In this document: positions 22,183-33,688 of the stretch, piece by piece
Layout of the letters: each line of letters starts with the position of its first letter
Numbering within the stretch: position 1 is the first letter of the stretch
Notes under the pieces: model-generated
Seen by the model: only the letters and a program-made list of their open reading frames with translations
Database searches by the model: none
Told to the model about the DNA's origin: nothing
Assembly: GCA_964247055.1 (NCBI GenBank)
Contig: OZ176059.1
Coordinates: 62,001-126,000 of the forward strand
Source of the DNA: Paragordius varius
Taxonomy: Eukaryota > Nematomorpha
Length of the DNA stretch: 64,000 bases
Direction of reading: 5' to 3'
Translations under genes and position numbers: made by a program

Positions 22183-23994
22183 GCGTCAAAATTATTATTG
22201 AAACTTTTGGATAAGTTTAATGTAAAAGTATTGTCTGGAGGATTTAATATCTGTTCCTAAAATTTTATTTTTATTAGTTTTAGTCAACGGGCATGTTTCT
22301 GCGCCGTATGTAAGGGCTGGTCGTATCGCTGTAGTGTACATTTTTGCTTTGTAATGTTTATTAATTTGTTGTTATGCTTGATTTAATGGTATTTTTCCAC
22401 TCTTATTGGATCGGTGTTTTATTCATTAACTATACCTCCTTTAGTGGTAATAACGTGGCGGAGGTATATAAAGGAATCTACTGTTTTAATTTGCATGTGG
22501 GTTGTAAATAATTGGTTTTGCACTTTGAATGGATGTTAACTCATTCCATGGTTTACATAGGAAGTGTAGAATGTCCAAGGATCGGACAAAAATACTTTTT
22601 GTGTACCCACAAACTGCAACGTGTGCACATTAAGGAGTTAAATTTGATATCTTTGCTACAAACACTACAGGCATACTTTGTTTTTTACCAATAGCGTCTG
22701 TCATAATTTAGTTTTGCTAAGATCTTCAAGACCAACTTCAAGAATAGATTTCCAAATTTCCAAATAGTGTACAAGGTCTACTTGGGATGTGGAAGTACGT
22801 AAAGAATCGTCGGCGAACAAGATCTGCCACGCTAACCCTGTCCTAATGACGCCTGTAATTTTATCTAGAATTACATTGAAAAGTATAGGGCTCGTAACGG
22901 AGCCTTGATTCAAGCCGGAATCGATTTGGAATTTTTGAGTAAAGCCATAGGCAGTTTTTATCTAGGTATAACTATTGTGGTAGAGATCCATAATTGCCTG
23001 TTTGATTTATTCTTCGCACCCATTTCTCCTTAAAGCCCATGGTATTAGTGTTCTGGTTACACTATCAAAAGCCTTCTCTAGGTCGACAAAGGCTAATGAA
23101 GTGGAGATTTATTGGAATGTGCCGTTTGTAACACTCTTAATATAAATATAGCATCTATTGTATTTTATTATTGATAAAACCTATTGGCATATCGTTTGTT
23201 TGTAGTTTATTTTTGAGTTTGTCGAGCCGAATCATTTCATATATTTTCAATGAATGTTCTAAAATTTTGAAAGGCCTGTATCATTGGGATGACATGGATC
23301 GCCTTTCCCTTTGTAAATTGGAATTATAAAACTATCTTTCCTTTCATCAGGGATCTTGTCTGTTTTAAGTATATTATTAAACATATAGGGAGTTTAGGAC
23401 TTATTATGGCCGGGTCAATGCATTTAATTAAGTCGACACAAACGTTCGCATAAGCCGGGTGTTCTTTTGTATTTTAGTTTGGATGGAGCTTTTACTATGT
23501 CGTTTAGATTTAACTCTGCACAACCCTGGACAGATAAGGAGTTAGTGTAGTTAACTACTTAAATAGAATGGTTTAGAGACGCTTTAAAATAGTCATGAAA
23601 CTTTGATATCGAGTTGCGGATCAAAGCTGATCACATTGGATATGCGTGTGGCATTTGAAAGTTTTCGTTCATTACATTCATTTAAACTCTTTGCCCATTT
23701 GTAGACTTTTTGTGGCTTACTTTTTTCTCTATATGGTTGGCAAAATCGATGACTAGGGTATTTTTCCAACGACGCAGTATTTTTTGCGCCTCACGCTTTG
23801 CTTGTAGATATGAATTTTTTATTTAAATTTTCATGATCATTATCAGACCCTGTAGTCATTGTTTTTGGTGGCAAAATGTTTAACACTGTTTTCAAACCAT
23901 CATTTATATTTTTGTTTGGAGGGCTGAGCTTTTTTAGTGTGGCGTCCTACTACTTAAAAAATTTAACGCATTAGGCTGAATTGAAAAATATGTT

Positions 23995-24993
23995 CTAGTC
24001 TTTTGGGCGCGTTATACAAAAAAAACTTTAACAAAATGTAATTTTTTAAAAATCCTTATCTCATGGCGCCATTTTTTTATATATTACTTTTATTAAATCG
24101 CTATTGAAACAGGCAAATGATTGCTATGATAAGAAATTGTAGATAATTTAAAAAGCTTTCAGACCACATTTTACCAGCAAAAATTTGATGTATTTATCAT
24201 TTTAATATCAGCTCTTTGTTTCAATAGTGTTTTGAAGCTGTTATTTCAGACTCTATAAGTCAATTAAAAGATATGTTTTTTTCACTGATACATAAAAAAA
24301 ATGTTTGATAATTATTTTAACAAAAATAACTTTCATTTTGGTTTATTTGCAAAACTAAGCTCTGGGATATAAAACTACATAAAATGTATACCTAAGGCGA
24401 AAAAAACCTTAAGGTAATAAATTGTTAATCAATCCGAGTTGATAGAAACGTTCAGCATCGAATTATATGGAAAGAGTTTTTTTTTAATACGTCTTCATAC
24501 CGTTTCCTTGTGCCTCAAATAGTATGAAGGCTTTGACAAGATTTTGCAAAAAATCAATTTTGAAAAAAGTATGCTTTTTTAAAAAATAATTTTAAGTGCT
24601 ATCAAAATTAATCATATATTTAAAATCTTTGTTTTATCCCGAAATTCCGTTTATTTTAAAAGAACTAGCCCATTATAAAAAAGCGAAAAACTTGGGACTT
24701 TGAGAGCCCACATCTAAAAATTATAATTTTTGGATATTGTTTTGCTTTTTATATATGTAGTTTATGATAATTTTAGTATTGTTTGGAAAGATGCATTTAG
24801 CTATCAACAAAAATTTTATGCAAAAAAATGTGGGCAAATTTTGTCATTTTCATGAAGTACTTATCAGAAAATTGTAAAGGACTTTTATAAATCCGTAAAG
24901 GCTAAAACCAAAGGCACCATGATGATTCTGATGATACATTTCCTATCAGAATCTATATATAGATATATATATCTCGTTTTTTTGTGGACAGTG
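23995..24993. repeat. Dispersed repeat family C, copy 1
   Basis: The right ~330 bp (AACTAGCCCATTATAAAAAA, then a GATACATTTCCTATCAGAAT tract) align with 52371-52660 and 59095-59360. The right terminus reads TGTGGACAGTG. The left end is not clearly defined. Non-coding; a degraded nonautonomous DNA transposon is the likely nature. Confidence 0.5.
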
Positions 24994-24999
24994 AATTAG

Positions 25000-25640
25000 C
25001 GAAAGCGACCCGTCGAATTTTTTGAGTCAAAAATGCGGCCCACGAAGCAATATAGGTTGGATCTCTTGCTATATAATATAAATGATTTCATTGTTGCCTC
25101 TACCCTAATATTAATAATCATTTAAAAAATTTAAAAGAGCTTTCGTAGGGCAGAACCCTGGTCTCTCCACAGTGCGCCCAATTTACTACGGCTAAGATAT
25201 AAACTGCCTACCGTAAAATGCTTCAAGTTTAAAAACGACGGGCCACTTAAAAGAACTCATCAAATTTTATACACTCTAATGTAATAAATATTTAAGCCCA
25301 AAAATATGAAGCAATACATACAAAATCTGGGGCAGATCTAAGACACGAACACTTAAATATTTCAAAAAAAATTAATTCAGTTTAAATGATATATTAAAAT
25401 GTTGAATTTTCATATTTATAATTGCTGGCAGCGAATTACTGCCGAAGTACGCGTGTATATTGCTGGTAGAGACAAATGGATTATAAATATCGAGATCCTA
25501 GCGTTAAGATTATGAGGTTTCAATTACTTCTGTTTTGGATATTCAAAATCTTCCAAAATGAGAATTAAATAATTGTTTTAAATATTTATTTAATATTTGT
25601 GGAAAATAACTAACTTTAATAAATCATTGGAAAATGAAAT
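25000..25640. other. No gene seen; possible hAT scrap
   Basis: Around 25030-25070, ATGCGGCCCACGAAGCAATA followed by AGGTTGGA resembles the subterminal part of Charlie-like hAT MITEs (compare 47.67-47.89 kb). Otherwise AT-rich and featureless. Confidence 0.3.
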
Positions 25641-25644
25641 TGAT

Positions 25645-26212
25645 TTAGATATTTTGTGTTATTAATAGTTTTAATTGATTATTAACAATAGCAAGTTGAT
25701 CTCCGACCGAAAGAAGCAATTTTCTACAAGAATTCGCTCTGCATTCGATTGTGTAACGAGACTGATTCTTGGCATAGACAGTTACTTCTGTGGAATATTG
25801 GTTTGGTAAGAGGTGTGACTTGATTTGATCCCAGGTCGTTGCCTTATTACTCCATCTAATATCTAATATAGCGATAAAAGAAAAATATTACACATTAATA
25901 AAAAAAGCATCGAGGTTGGCTTATAACATATATTACGGTCAATTTTATGCAAAAAATTAAATCGTAGTAATTCTAGTCATCAGTAACTAAAATTAACTAA
26001 GAATCTCTAATGAGTGTGAAAATATGTAAAAGGTTATGTGTTTTGACTCATTCTGTATATCAATAATACGCAGGCGAATATTAACTAATGTCCACCAAAC
26101 TACATTTTCTCAATCTAGCGTTAAAATGCATGTTCCAAAGAATTATTAAAACGCTATTTTCTTTAGGTAAATTTTAAAAAAATTGAGATTATATTAAATT
26201 TTATGAAAAATC

Positions 26213-26248
<36 letters not shown>

Positions 26249-27149
26249 GCTATTAGGTGAGATTCTCTATAAAGCTAACCCTGGAAAATTGTGTGTTATC
26301 CGACAACTATCTAAAAAACTAATTTTAATATAATAGTTACATTAGAAAAGCGATTGAGTATCGTTCTTTTCTACTCATAGCCAATTATATATTCTTCTAG
26401 GTTAATTAATAAATACCCTATATGAATTAATAAAAATAAATTTTAATAATATTGCCTTTTATAAAAATTTAAAGGTTAAAGTCAATTCTCTTATGTCATT
26501 TATAATTTTATTATTAAAAATAATACTTTTGGAAATAGTTTTGCACTCTTGAGCTACCAGTTTGATTTCATGAAGAGAATCTGATTTTTTTAGATATATT
26601 TTGTCGTATTTGGATATTTGTGTTCCTGGAACACTTAGTATCAATTGATTTTTGTCCATGGACGTCTTAAATTTGTTCAAATATTCATAAGAAGGGCCGA
26701 GAAGCTCCATCTTTCACATTCCATCCAAGTGTTGAAAAACTAACTGTATTTTCACATTGATAGTATTTCCGCACGCTTGTTGCTAATATTCAATAAATTT
26801 AACGTGTTTGTAAAATTTAAGGAGCGTTTGTTATACGGTAATACACCAGTTCTAAGTTTTTAAGCAAGAATACGCTATATGGAATTGACTTGACAAGGAA
26901 TTTTCGATTTAATGTTAATTATTAATATCTTAAGTACTGTTTTAATTTATAGTTCATGTGTGGTAAAAGCAAAATATATTAATGAAAGGTCGGAATATCT
27001 GATTTTTTACACAATGTCATATTAACAAATAGGAATGATGTATTTTTCTATAATATATATTTGTCATAGAAAATATTAATAGTAATAGAACTTACTTAAA
27101 CTTTTAGGCGTATATTTAAAGTTTCCAGCTTTGTCCCACGTTCCTACGT

Positions 27150-27184
<35 letters not shown>

Positions 27185-28395
27185 TAGAGACATTTTCCTT
27201 GCATATGAGATAAATTGGCATAAGGACTTTTGTAAGCTCTAATACTCAGCTACAAGGATAGACAGTCATGACACTTAATGTTAAATATATTTATGTAAAA
27301 ATATTAATTATAAATGATGAAATACCAACAAATTTAGTTTCCCAAGTTCTATAAGTATAACCATTCACGAAAAGGACTAAAGACTCATCAGGGACTGCTG
27401 TTATATTAACCCGGATTGACCCGTTAGATACTTCAGAAATTCGATTGAAACTATAAAGAATTAATTGACACGTTTTTGCTAAATTTGGGTCATTAAACAA
27501 ATCAGAACAATCTTCCTCAAATATAAATCGCCCATTGTAGGTCCTGTATTCCGTCAAAGGGTAGGAGACTATAATATAGTTTTCAAGCTTTTTTCCATCT
27601 ATGGTAATGATCAAATTTCCAGCATAATCACATTTACCAGGTATATTAAAAATTAATTTCGTTTTGTTTGACACTTGGAAGGGCACTCGTTTTCCATATT
27701 TGGTAGTTATTTGAATGGTAGGGGGTGTTTTGGAATTTTTAAGAGGTTGCCAAAATTTAGCTATATCAAATTCACACTTTTTTATCTGATTCGGAGATAC
27801 CTCTATGGTATCTGTATGTTCTATATATCGAAAAATTACAATTTAATATAGGAGAAAAAATATCAATTGATAAGGTTAAATTGAGAAAATAATCTTTACA
27901 GAGCGTGTAACAATACATGTACTGTTTAGTTATTCAATGATATTTAACCAAAAGAATAAAGTGTATATATATGCAATTCCAAATCAAAATTTAAGGATTT
28001 AAAATATTTGTTAAAACATACAAGTAGCCTCTGGTTATCATACAAAAAACAGCAATTGCACAATGTTAGAGTATCTTATTAATAAGGAATATACCTTCAA
28101 TAAAAATTTGTCCACGGCTAACTGTCACGCCATTTTTCAGTACTGAATAAGGGCCGTCCACTAGATTTAATTTAGGTGCTATCTCTTGATTAAGAAATTG
28201 ACTATAATTGACATTACGGTAAGAAAATGTTCTGTACGCAAAATTGACAGTTATGTTAGCTCTCCCTTTGTAGACATCAAGAAGTTCATAATAATATTCG
28301 TCACCAAATCTAACCCATATATCTTTTGGCTTTGGTTGAGATTGAGCTAATACACCGTAGAACCCAAATAGGAATAAAATTGATAGTGGTATCAT
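25645..28395 (-). CDS. Modular secreted protein, long paralog
   Basis: Five minus-strand exons: 28095-28395, 27326-27820, 27096-27143, 26527-26782, 25645-25862. Exon 1 begins with a signal peptide (MIPLSILFLFGFYGVLAQS). Junctions 1-2, 2-3 and 3-4 are all phase 1, the pattern of shuffled extracellular modules. Exon 2 carries four cysteines and the sequons NKT, NGS and NIT; exon 1 has NIT and NYS. Exon 4 repeats an exon 2 pattern: NKTKLIFNIPG in exon 2 against DKNQLILSVPG in exon 4, each preceded by a Cys-containing strand. Inside exon 4 the frame entered from exon 3 (CENTVSFSTLGWNVKDG) ends at a TGA near 26690, while the adjacent frame continues (SYEYLNKFKTSMDK...), so there is an apparent one-base frameshift. 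Exon 5 has two cysteines and ends at TAA 25645. An extracellular beta-rich protein is likely; I do not recognise the family. It is either a recent pseudogene or holds a sequence error. Confidence 0.7.
26213..26243. repeat. TA microsatellite
   Basis: Uninterrupted (TA)n run inside the last intron of the modular secreted gene. Confidence 0.9.
27152..27181. repeat. AT microsatellite
   Basis: (AT)n run just upstream, in the gene sense, of the 48-bp exon 27096-27143, placed almost at its acceptor; it forms most of the intron end. Confidence 0.9.
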
Positions 28396-28542
28396 TTCAA
28401 AAAAATTAATAGCCTTGATATAATTTTTGGAAGTCTTATATAGAGAATAAAAATGCCTACAGTATTGAAGGAGATTAAGTAAATATTTTTAAATTTGGAA
28501 ATAAAGAACGATATAACTGACTAAATAAATATTTTTAAATTT

Positions 28543-28825
28543 TTTGGCCCAAAGCCTAATTTTTATGGCAAAATCATTACATAACTCGTGCGTAATACGT
28601 TATTTTTGTAGAAAATGTCAATATTTGCATTAATTCAAAACAACTTGCTCGACAGTTACAACAGTAAAATAAATTATACAAATACTATCTGGCTAAACTT
28701 ACACTTCTGATTTAAGACCGATTGCCGAATTATAATGTATAACAAAATTTAAATAAAACATTTTTTTATATTTAATAAAAATTAACCGTATAATTATAAA
28801 TGATATAAAAAAAGCATAAAAACGG
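28543..28825. repeat. 280-bp motif, occurrence 1 of 5
   Basis: Defined by AACTCGTGCGTAATACGTTA, AACAACTTGCTCGACAGTTA and ACCGTATAATTATAAAT. Related copies start near 29745, 31908, 33110 and 34330, so each 3.37-kb unit contains two, 1.2 kb apart. It lies just upstream of exon 1 of the long paralog. Whether it is promoter sequence or a transposon terminus is unclear. Confidence 0.65.
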
Positions 28826-28849
28826 AATAATTTGTTTTCTGTTTGATGT

Positions 28850-30260
28850 ATTTAGAATTTTACCAACTTAGATAAAATTGATATAATATAAATGTTTTAT
28901 ACCTGATCGGGATACTTTTAAATGATTTTTGTTATGGCCTATTTTAGCGGTAAAAAGTCGGACTGAATTTAATTAATTGTTTTGTAAATATAATCTAGAT
29001 CTGTTTATTATGAAAAGAATTTAATTGGCTTTTATATAAAAAAATAATTAAAAATAATATCTGTGTGATTTATTAAAGTGTATATAACTTTTTAAATAAC
29101 TCGTGAGGGCCAAATAGCAATGTAAAATTATGATATTTTTCTATCAGAATATTTAAATATTTCATCAATACCGTCAATATCAAATGGTTTTATATTGTAA
29201 CTTTTGAATCGAGATAATTATGAGACCCGTCAAATATTTTTACTATCTTCTGGGATAATATGCAATTATTTCCCTTGTATTATCATTTAGAAAAATAAAA
29301 GAAAAAAATAGTGGCGAAAAGTTTTAGATAAATATTTTTTTTATTTTTGAAAAAAAAATGTATTATGTGCCTACAAGGGTAAAGAAAGCATATTTTTATT
29401 TTGGCCTTCACTATTATATCACAATGTAGATAACTACCCCAAAAAAGTCAAGTTTTAAAAATATCAAAATGATCAATAATAGCTCTCCTAACTGTATCTT
29501 AAATCGCAGATATTACAAAAAAATATTAAATATTTTAATTGATTGTTTTTATTAAAATTCGGAAAATTGAGAACCAAAACTTTCTTTTAAATATATAATC
29601 TTTCAAATATATTTTAATTTTATTTTAAGGTTGGACTACTTGTATTCCAGAATTTATTTTAATAGCTGAATTATAATCCTGAAATTGATAAACTATGTCC
29701 AGCCTAATTTTTTAATTTATACGAAAAACAAATCCTTAAATTATTACAACCAAACCCTAATTTTATATATTTTGGCACAATCATTACATAAAACTCGTGC
29801 GTGATACGTCAGTATTGTAGAAAATGTCAATATTTACATTCTTTCAAAACAACTTGCTCGACTGTTATTACGCAAAAAAATTACAAACTATTCGATCTGG
29901 CTAAACTTACCATTCTGGTTTAAGCCCGATTGCCAAATAGTATATAATAAAATATAAATAATTCTTAACATTATATTTCATAAAAAACAAAATAACCGTA
30001 TAATTATAAATCATTAAAAAAAGCATTATGATTAAATTACGTTTTCCGTTTGCTGCATTTAGAAATTTTACCAACTTAGATAAAATTGATATAATATGAA
30101 GGTTTAATACCTTTTTTGTTAATATTTACACATAGAAACATTTGAAATATAAATAATATTAACTATGAATGCGATAAAAATATTAAAATTTATTGAATTT
30201 TGAGTTAATATAGGTTAACTCTCTTTCACTAGCTTTTTGTATTAAATTTAAAAAATTTTC
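28850..30260. repeat. Intergenic repeat body of unit 1
   Basis: Non-coding sequence duplicated at 32215-33625, partly at 33680-34650, and in inverted orientation at about 60290-61000 (shared GAGCCAAAACTTTC-like, TACAAGGGTAAAGAAAGC-like and GCCAATTAAA-like tracts). The distant inverted copy shows that this is a dispersed repeat and not only a local duplication. Confidence 0.65.
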
Positions 30261-30652
30261 AATAATTTGCTTGATATCCAACTCACCAAGTCCATAACTA
30301 ATTTTTATAATCCTTTTAGCAAAAGTCTATCCATACAAATCTCTATCTCATTCATTAATAACATCACCCGTTACAAAAACATGAGTTATAAATACACTAA
30401 TACACAGAGCCTAAAATCCCAAATAACTTCCCTTATAAACGCCTTCAAGCAAAGTGGTTATTGCCTCAGCTCTTTATATACGCGATCAAATCTATTATAA
30501 TTAGGAGAAACCGCACATTTCATCGAAACGGCACTAGGGCACGGATACTTTTATACAGCTCTGATTAATAAAAATTATACCACACAATTTGAAAATTGAC
30601 AGGATTGGTACATCATGATTATAAGTTTATTTGATATCAAATTTATTGATAA

Positions 30653-31760
30653 CTATGTTCCTCGCGGTAAAGATATTTTTTCATCAATTCCAACAATTTT
30701 AGTTTTCCATGTTCTATATACATAATTATTCAGGAAAAGGACTAGAGTCTCATCAGGAACCGCTGTTATATTAGCCCGGATTGACCCGTTAGATACTTCA
30801 GAAATTCGATTGAAACTATAAAGATTTAATCGACACGTTTTTGCTAAATTTGGGTCATTGAACAAATCAGAACAATCTTCTTCAAATATAAATCGCCCAT
30901 TGTAGCTCCTGTATTCCGTCAAAGGGTAGGAGACTATAATAAAGTTTTCAAGTTTTTTTCCATCTATGGTTATGATCAAATGTCCAGCATAATCACATTT
31001 ACCAGGTATATTAAAAATTAATTTCGTTTTGTTTGACACTTGGAAGGGCACTCGTGTTCCATATTTGGTAGTTATTTGAATGGCAGGGGGTGTGTTGGAA
31101 TTTTTAAGAGGTTGCCAAAATTCAGCTATATCAAATTCACACTTTTTTATTTGATTCGGAGATACCTCTATGATATCTGTATGTTCTATATATCGAAAAA
31201 TTACAATTTAATATAGGAGAAGATATTCATTGATAAGGTTAAATTGAGAAAATAATCCTTACAGAGCGTGTAACAATATCACATGTACTGTTTAGTTATT
31301 CAATGATATTTAACCAAATGGATAAAGTATATATATGCAATTCCAAATCAAAATTTAAGGATTTAAAATATTTGTTAAAACATACAAGTAGCCTCTGGTT
31401 ATCATACAAAAAAACAGCGATTGCACAATGTTAGAGTATCTTATTAATAAGGAATATACCTTCAATAAAAATTTGTCCACGGCTAACTGTCACGCCATTT
31501 TTCAGTACTGAATAAGGGCCGTCCACTAGATTTAATTTAGGTGCTATCTCTTGATCAAGAAATTGACTATAATTGACATTACGGTAGGAAAATGTTCTGT
31601 ACGCAAAATTGACAGTTATGTTAGCTCTCCCTTTGTATACATCAAGAAGTTCATAATAATATTCGTCACCAAATCTAACCCATATATCTTTTGGCTTTGG
31701 TTGAGTTTGAGCTAATACACCGCAGAACCCAAATAGGAATAAAATTGATAGTGGTATCAT
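30653..31760 (-). CDS. Modular secreted protein, short paralog
   Basis: Two minus-strand exons, 31460-31760 and 30653-31185, joined in phase 1, give 277 residues. Exon 1 is nearly identical to that of the neighbouring long paralog (three changes in its ~100 residues) and encodes the same signal peptide, ending AQT. Exon 2 has four cysteines and three sequons. Where the long paralog has a G-GTATTT donor, this copy reads G-GAATTG, so the donor is gone; translation continues for 10 more residues (IDEKISLPRGT) to a TAG. Exons 3-5 of the long paralog have no counterpart, so the duplication captured only the 5' half of the gene. Both exons are fully open and splice sites (G-GTATAT, ATATATAG) are kept, so it may be expressed as a shorter protein. 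Function unknown; secreted. Confidence 0.75.
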
Positions 31761-31907
31761 TTCAAAAAAATTAATAGCTTTGATATAATTTTTGGGTGTC
31801 TTATATAGATAATAAAAATGCCTATAGTATTAAAAGAGATTAAGTAAATATTATTTAAATTTGTCAATGTATAACGATATTACTGGGTACTAAATAAATA
31901 TTATTAA

Positions 31908-32190
31908 TTTTTTTGGCCCAAAGCCTAATTTTTATGGCAAAATCATTGCATAACTCGTGCGTGATACGTTATTTTTGTAGAAAATGTCAATATTTGCATT
32001 TATTCAAAACAACTTGCTCGACAGTTACTACAGTAAAATAAATTATACTAATACTATCTGGCTAAACTTACACTTCTGTAAGACCGATTGCCAAATTATA
32101 ATATATAACAAAATTTGAATAAAACATTTTTTTATATTTAATAAAAGAGAAATTAACCGTATAATTATAATAAATGATATAAAAAGCATG
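31908..32190. repeat. 280-bp motif, occurrence 3 of 5
   Basis: Same relative position upstream of exon 1 of the short paralog as occurrence 1 has to the long paralog. Contains AACTCGTGCGTGATACGTTA and AACAACTTGCTCGACAGTTA. Confidence 0.65.
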
Positions 32191-33688
32191 AAACGGAATA
32201 AATTGTTTTCTGTTTGATATTATTAAAATTTTACCAACTTAGATAAAATTGATATAATATAAATGTTTTATACCTGATCGGGATACTTTTAGATAATTTT
32301 TGTTATGGCCTATTTTAGCGGTAAAGTGTGGGACTCAATTTAATTAATTGTTTTGTAAATAGACTAATTTAAGATCTGTTTATTATGAAATGAGTTTAAT
32401 TGGCTTTTATATAAAAAAAATAAATTAAAATAATATCTTGTGATCCATTAAAGTGGATATAACTTCTAAATAACTCGTGAAAGCCAAACTCAAAAGCACT
32501 GTAAAAATTATGATATTTTTCAGTCAGAATATTTAAATATTTCATCCAACTTTACCGTCAATATCAAATGGATTTATATTGTAGCTTTTGATACTTATGA
32601 TTCCCGTTAAATATTAGTATCTTCTGGGATAATATGCATTTATTTCCCTTGTATTAGCATTCAAAAAAAATAGTGGCGAAAAGTTTTAGATAAATATTTT
32701 TTTTATTTTTGAAAAAAAAATGTATTATGTGCCTACAAGGGTAAAGAAAGCATATTATTAAATTTGGCCTTCATGAAATCACAATGGGATAGATAACTAC
32801 GCCAAAAAAGTCAAGTTTAAAAAATATCAAAATGATCAATAATAGCTCTCCTAATTGTATCTTAAATCGCAGGTATTACAAAAAAATATTAAATACTTTA
32901 ATTGATTGTTTTTATTAAAATTCGGAAAATTGAGAACCAAAACTTTCTTATAAATATATAATCTTTCAAAAAGTTTATATTTTAATTTTATTTTAAGGTT
33001 GGACTACTTGTATTCCAGAATTTATTTTAATAGCTGAATTATAATCCCGAAATTGATAAACTATGTCCAGCCTAATTTTTTAATTTATACGAAAAACAAA
33101 TCCTTAAATTATTACAACCAAACCCTAATTTTATATATTTTGGCACAATCATTACATAAAACTCGTGCGTGATACGTCAGTATTGTAGAAAATATCAATA
33201 TTTACATTCTTTCAAAACAACTTGCTCAACAGTTATTACGCTAAAAAATTACAAACTATTAAATCTAGCTAAACTTACCATTCTGGTTTAAGCCCGATTG
33301 CCAAATAGTACATAACAAAATATAAATAATTCTTAATTTTTTATATTTCATAAAAAACAAAATAACCGTATAATTATAAATCATTAAAAAAGCATTATGA
33401 TTAAATTACGTTTTCCGTTTGCTGCATTTAGAAATTTTACCAACTTAGATAAAATTGATATAATATAAAGGTTTAATACCTTTTTTGTTAATATTTACAC
33501 ATAGAAACATTTGAAATATAAATAATATTAACTATGAATGCGATAAAAATATTAAAATTTATTGAATTTTGAGTTAATATAGGTTAACTCTCTTTCACTA
33601 GCTTTTTGTATTAAATTTAAAAAATTTTCAATAATTTGCTTGATATCCAACTCACCAAGTCTATAACTAATTTTTATAATCCTTTTAT

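Larger units (their letters stand above)
19063..23900 (-). mobile_element. RTE-like LINE, split by a Ty3 element
   Basis: Minus-strand non-LTR retrotransposon. From high to low coordinates: an RT N-part near 23280-23400 (KIPDERKDSFIIPIYKGKGD), the central palm near 22980-23110 (AFVDLEKAFDSVTRTLIPWA), the GLNQGSVTSPILFNVILD block, and catalytic FADDS near 22800-22840. A further part at 19280-19360 reads QSQRLSWLGH, the C-terminal RLRWLGH motif of RTE-like elements. The Ty3/gypsy element 19364-22182 interrupts it, so the two pieces are 22188-23900 and 19063-19358. Stops and shifts are numerous; it is dead. Confidence 0.8.
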
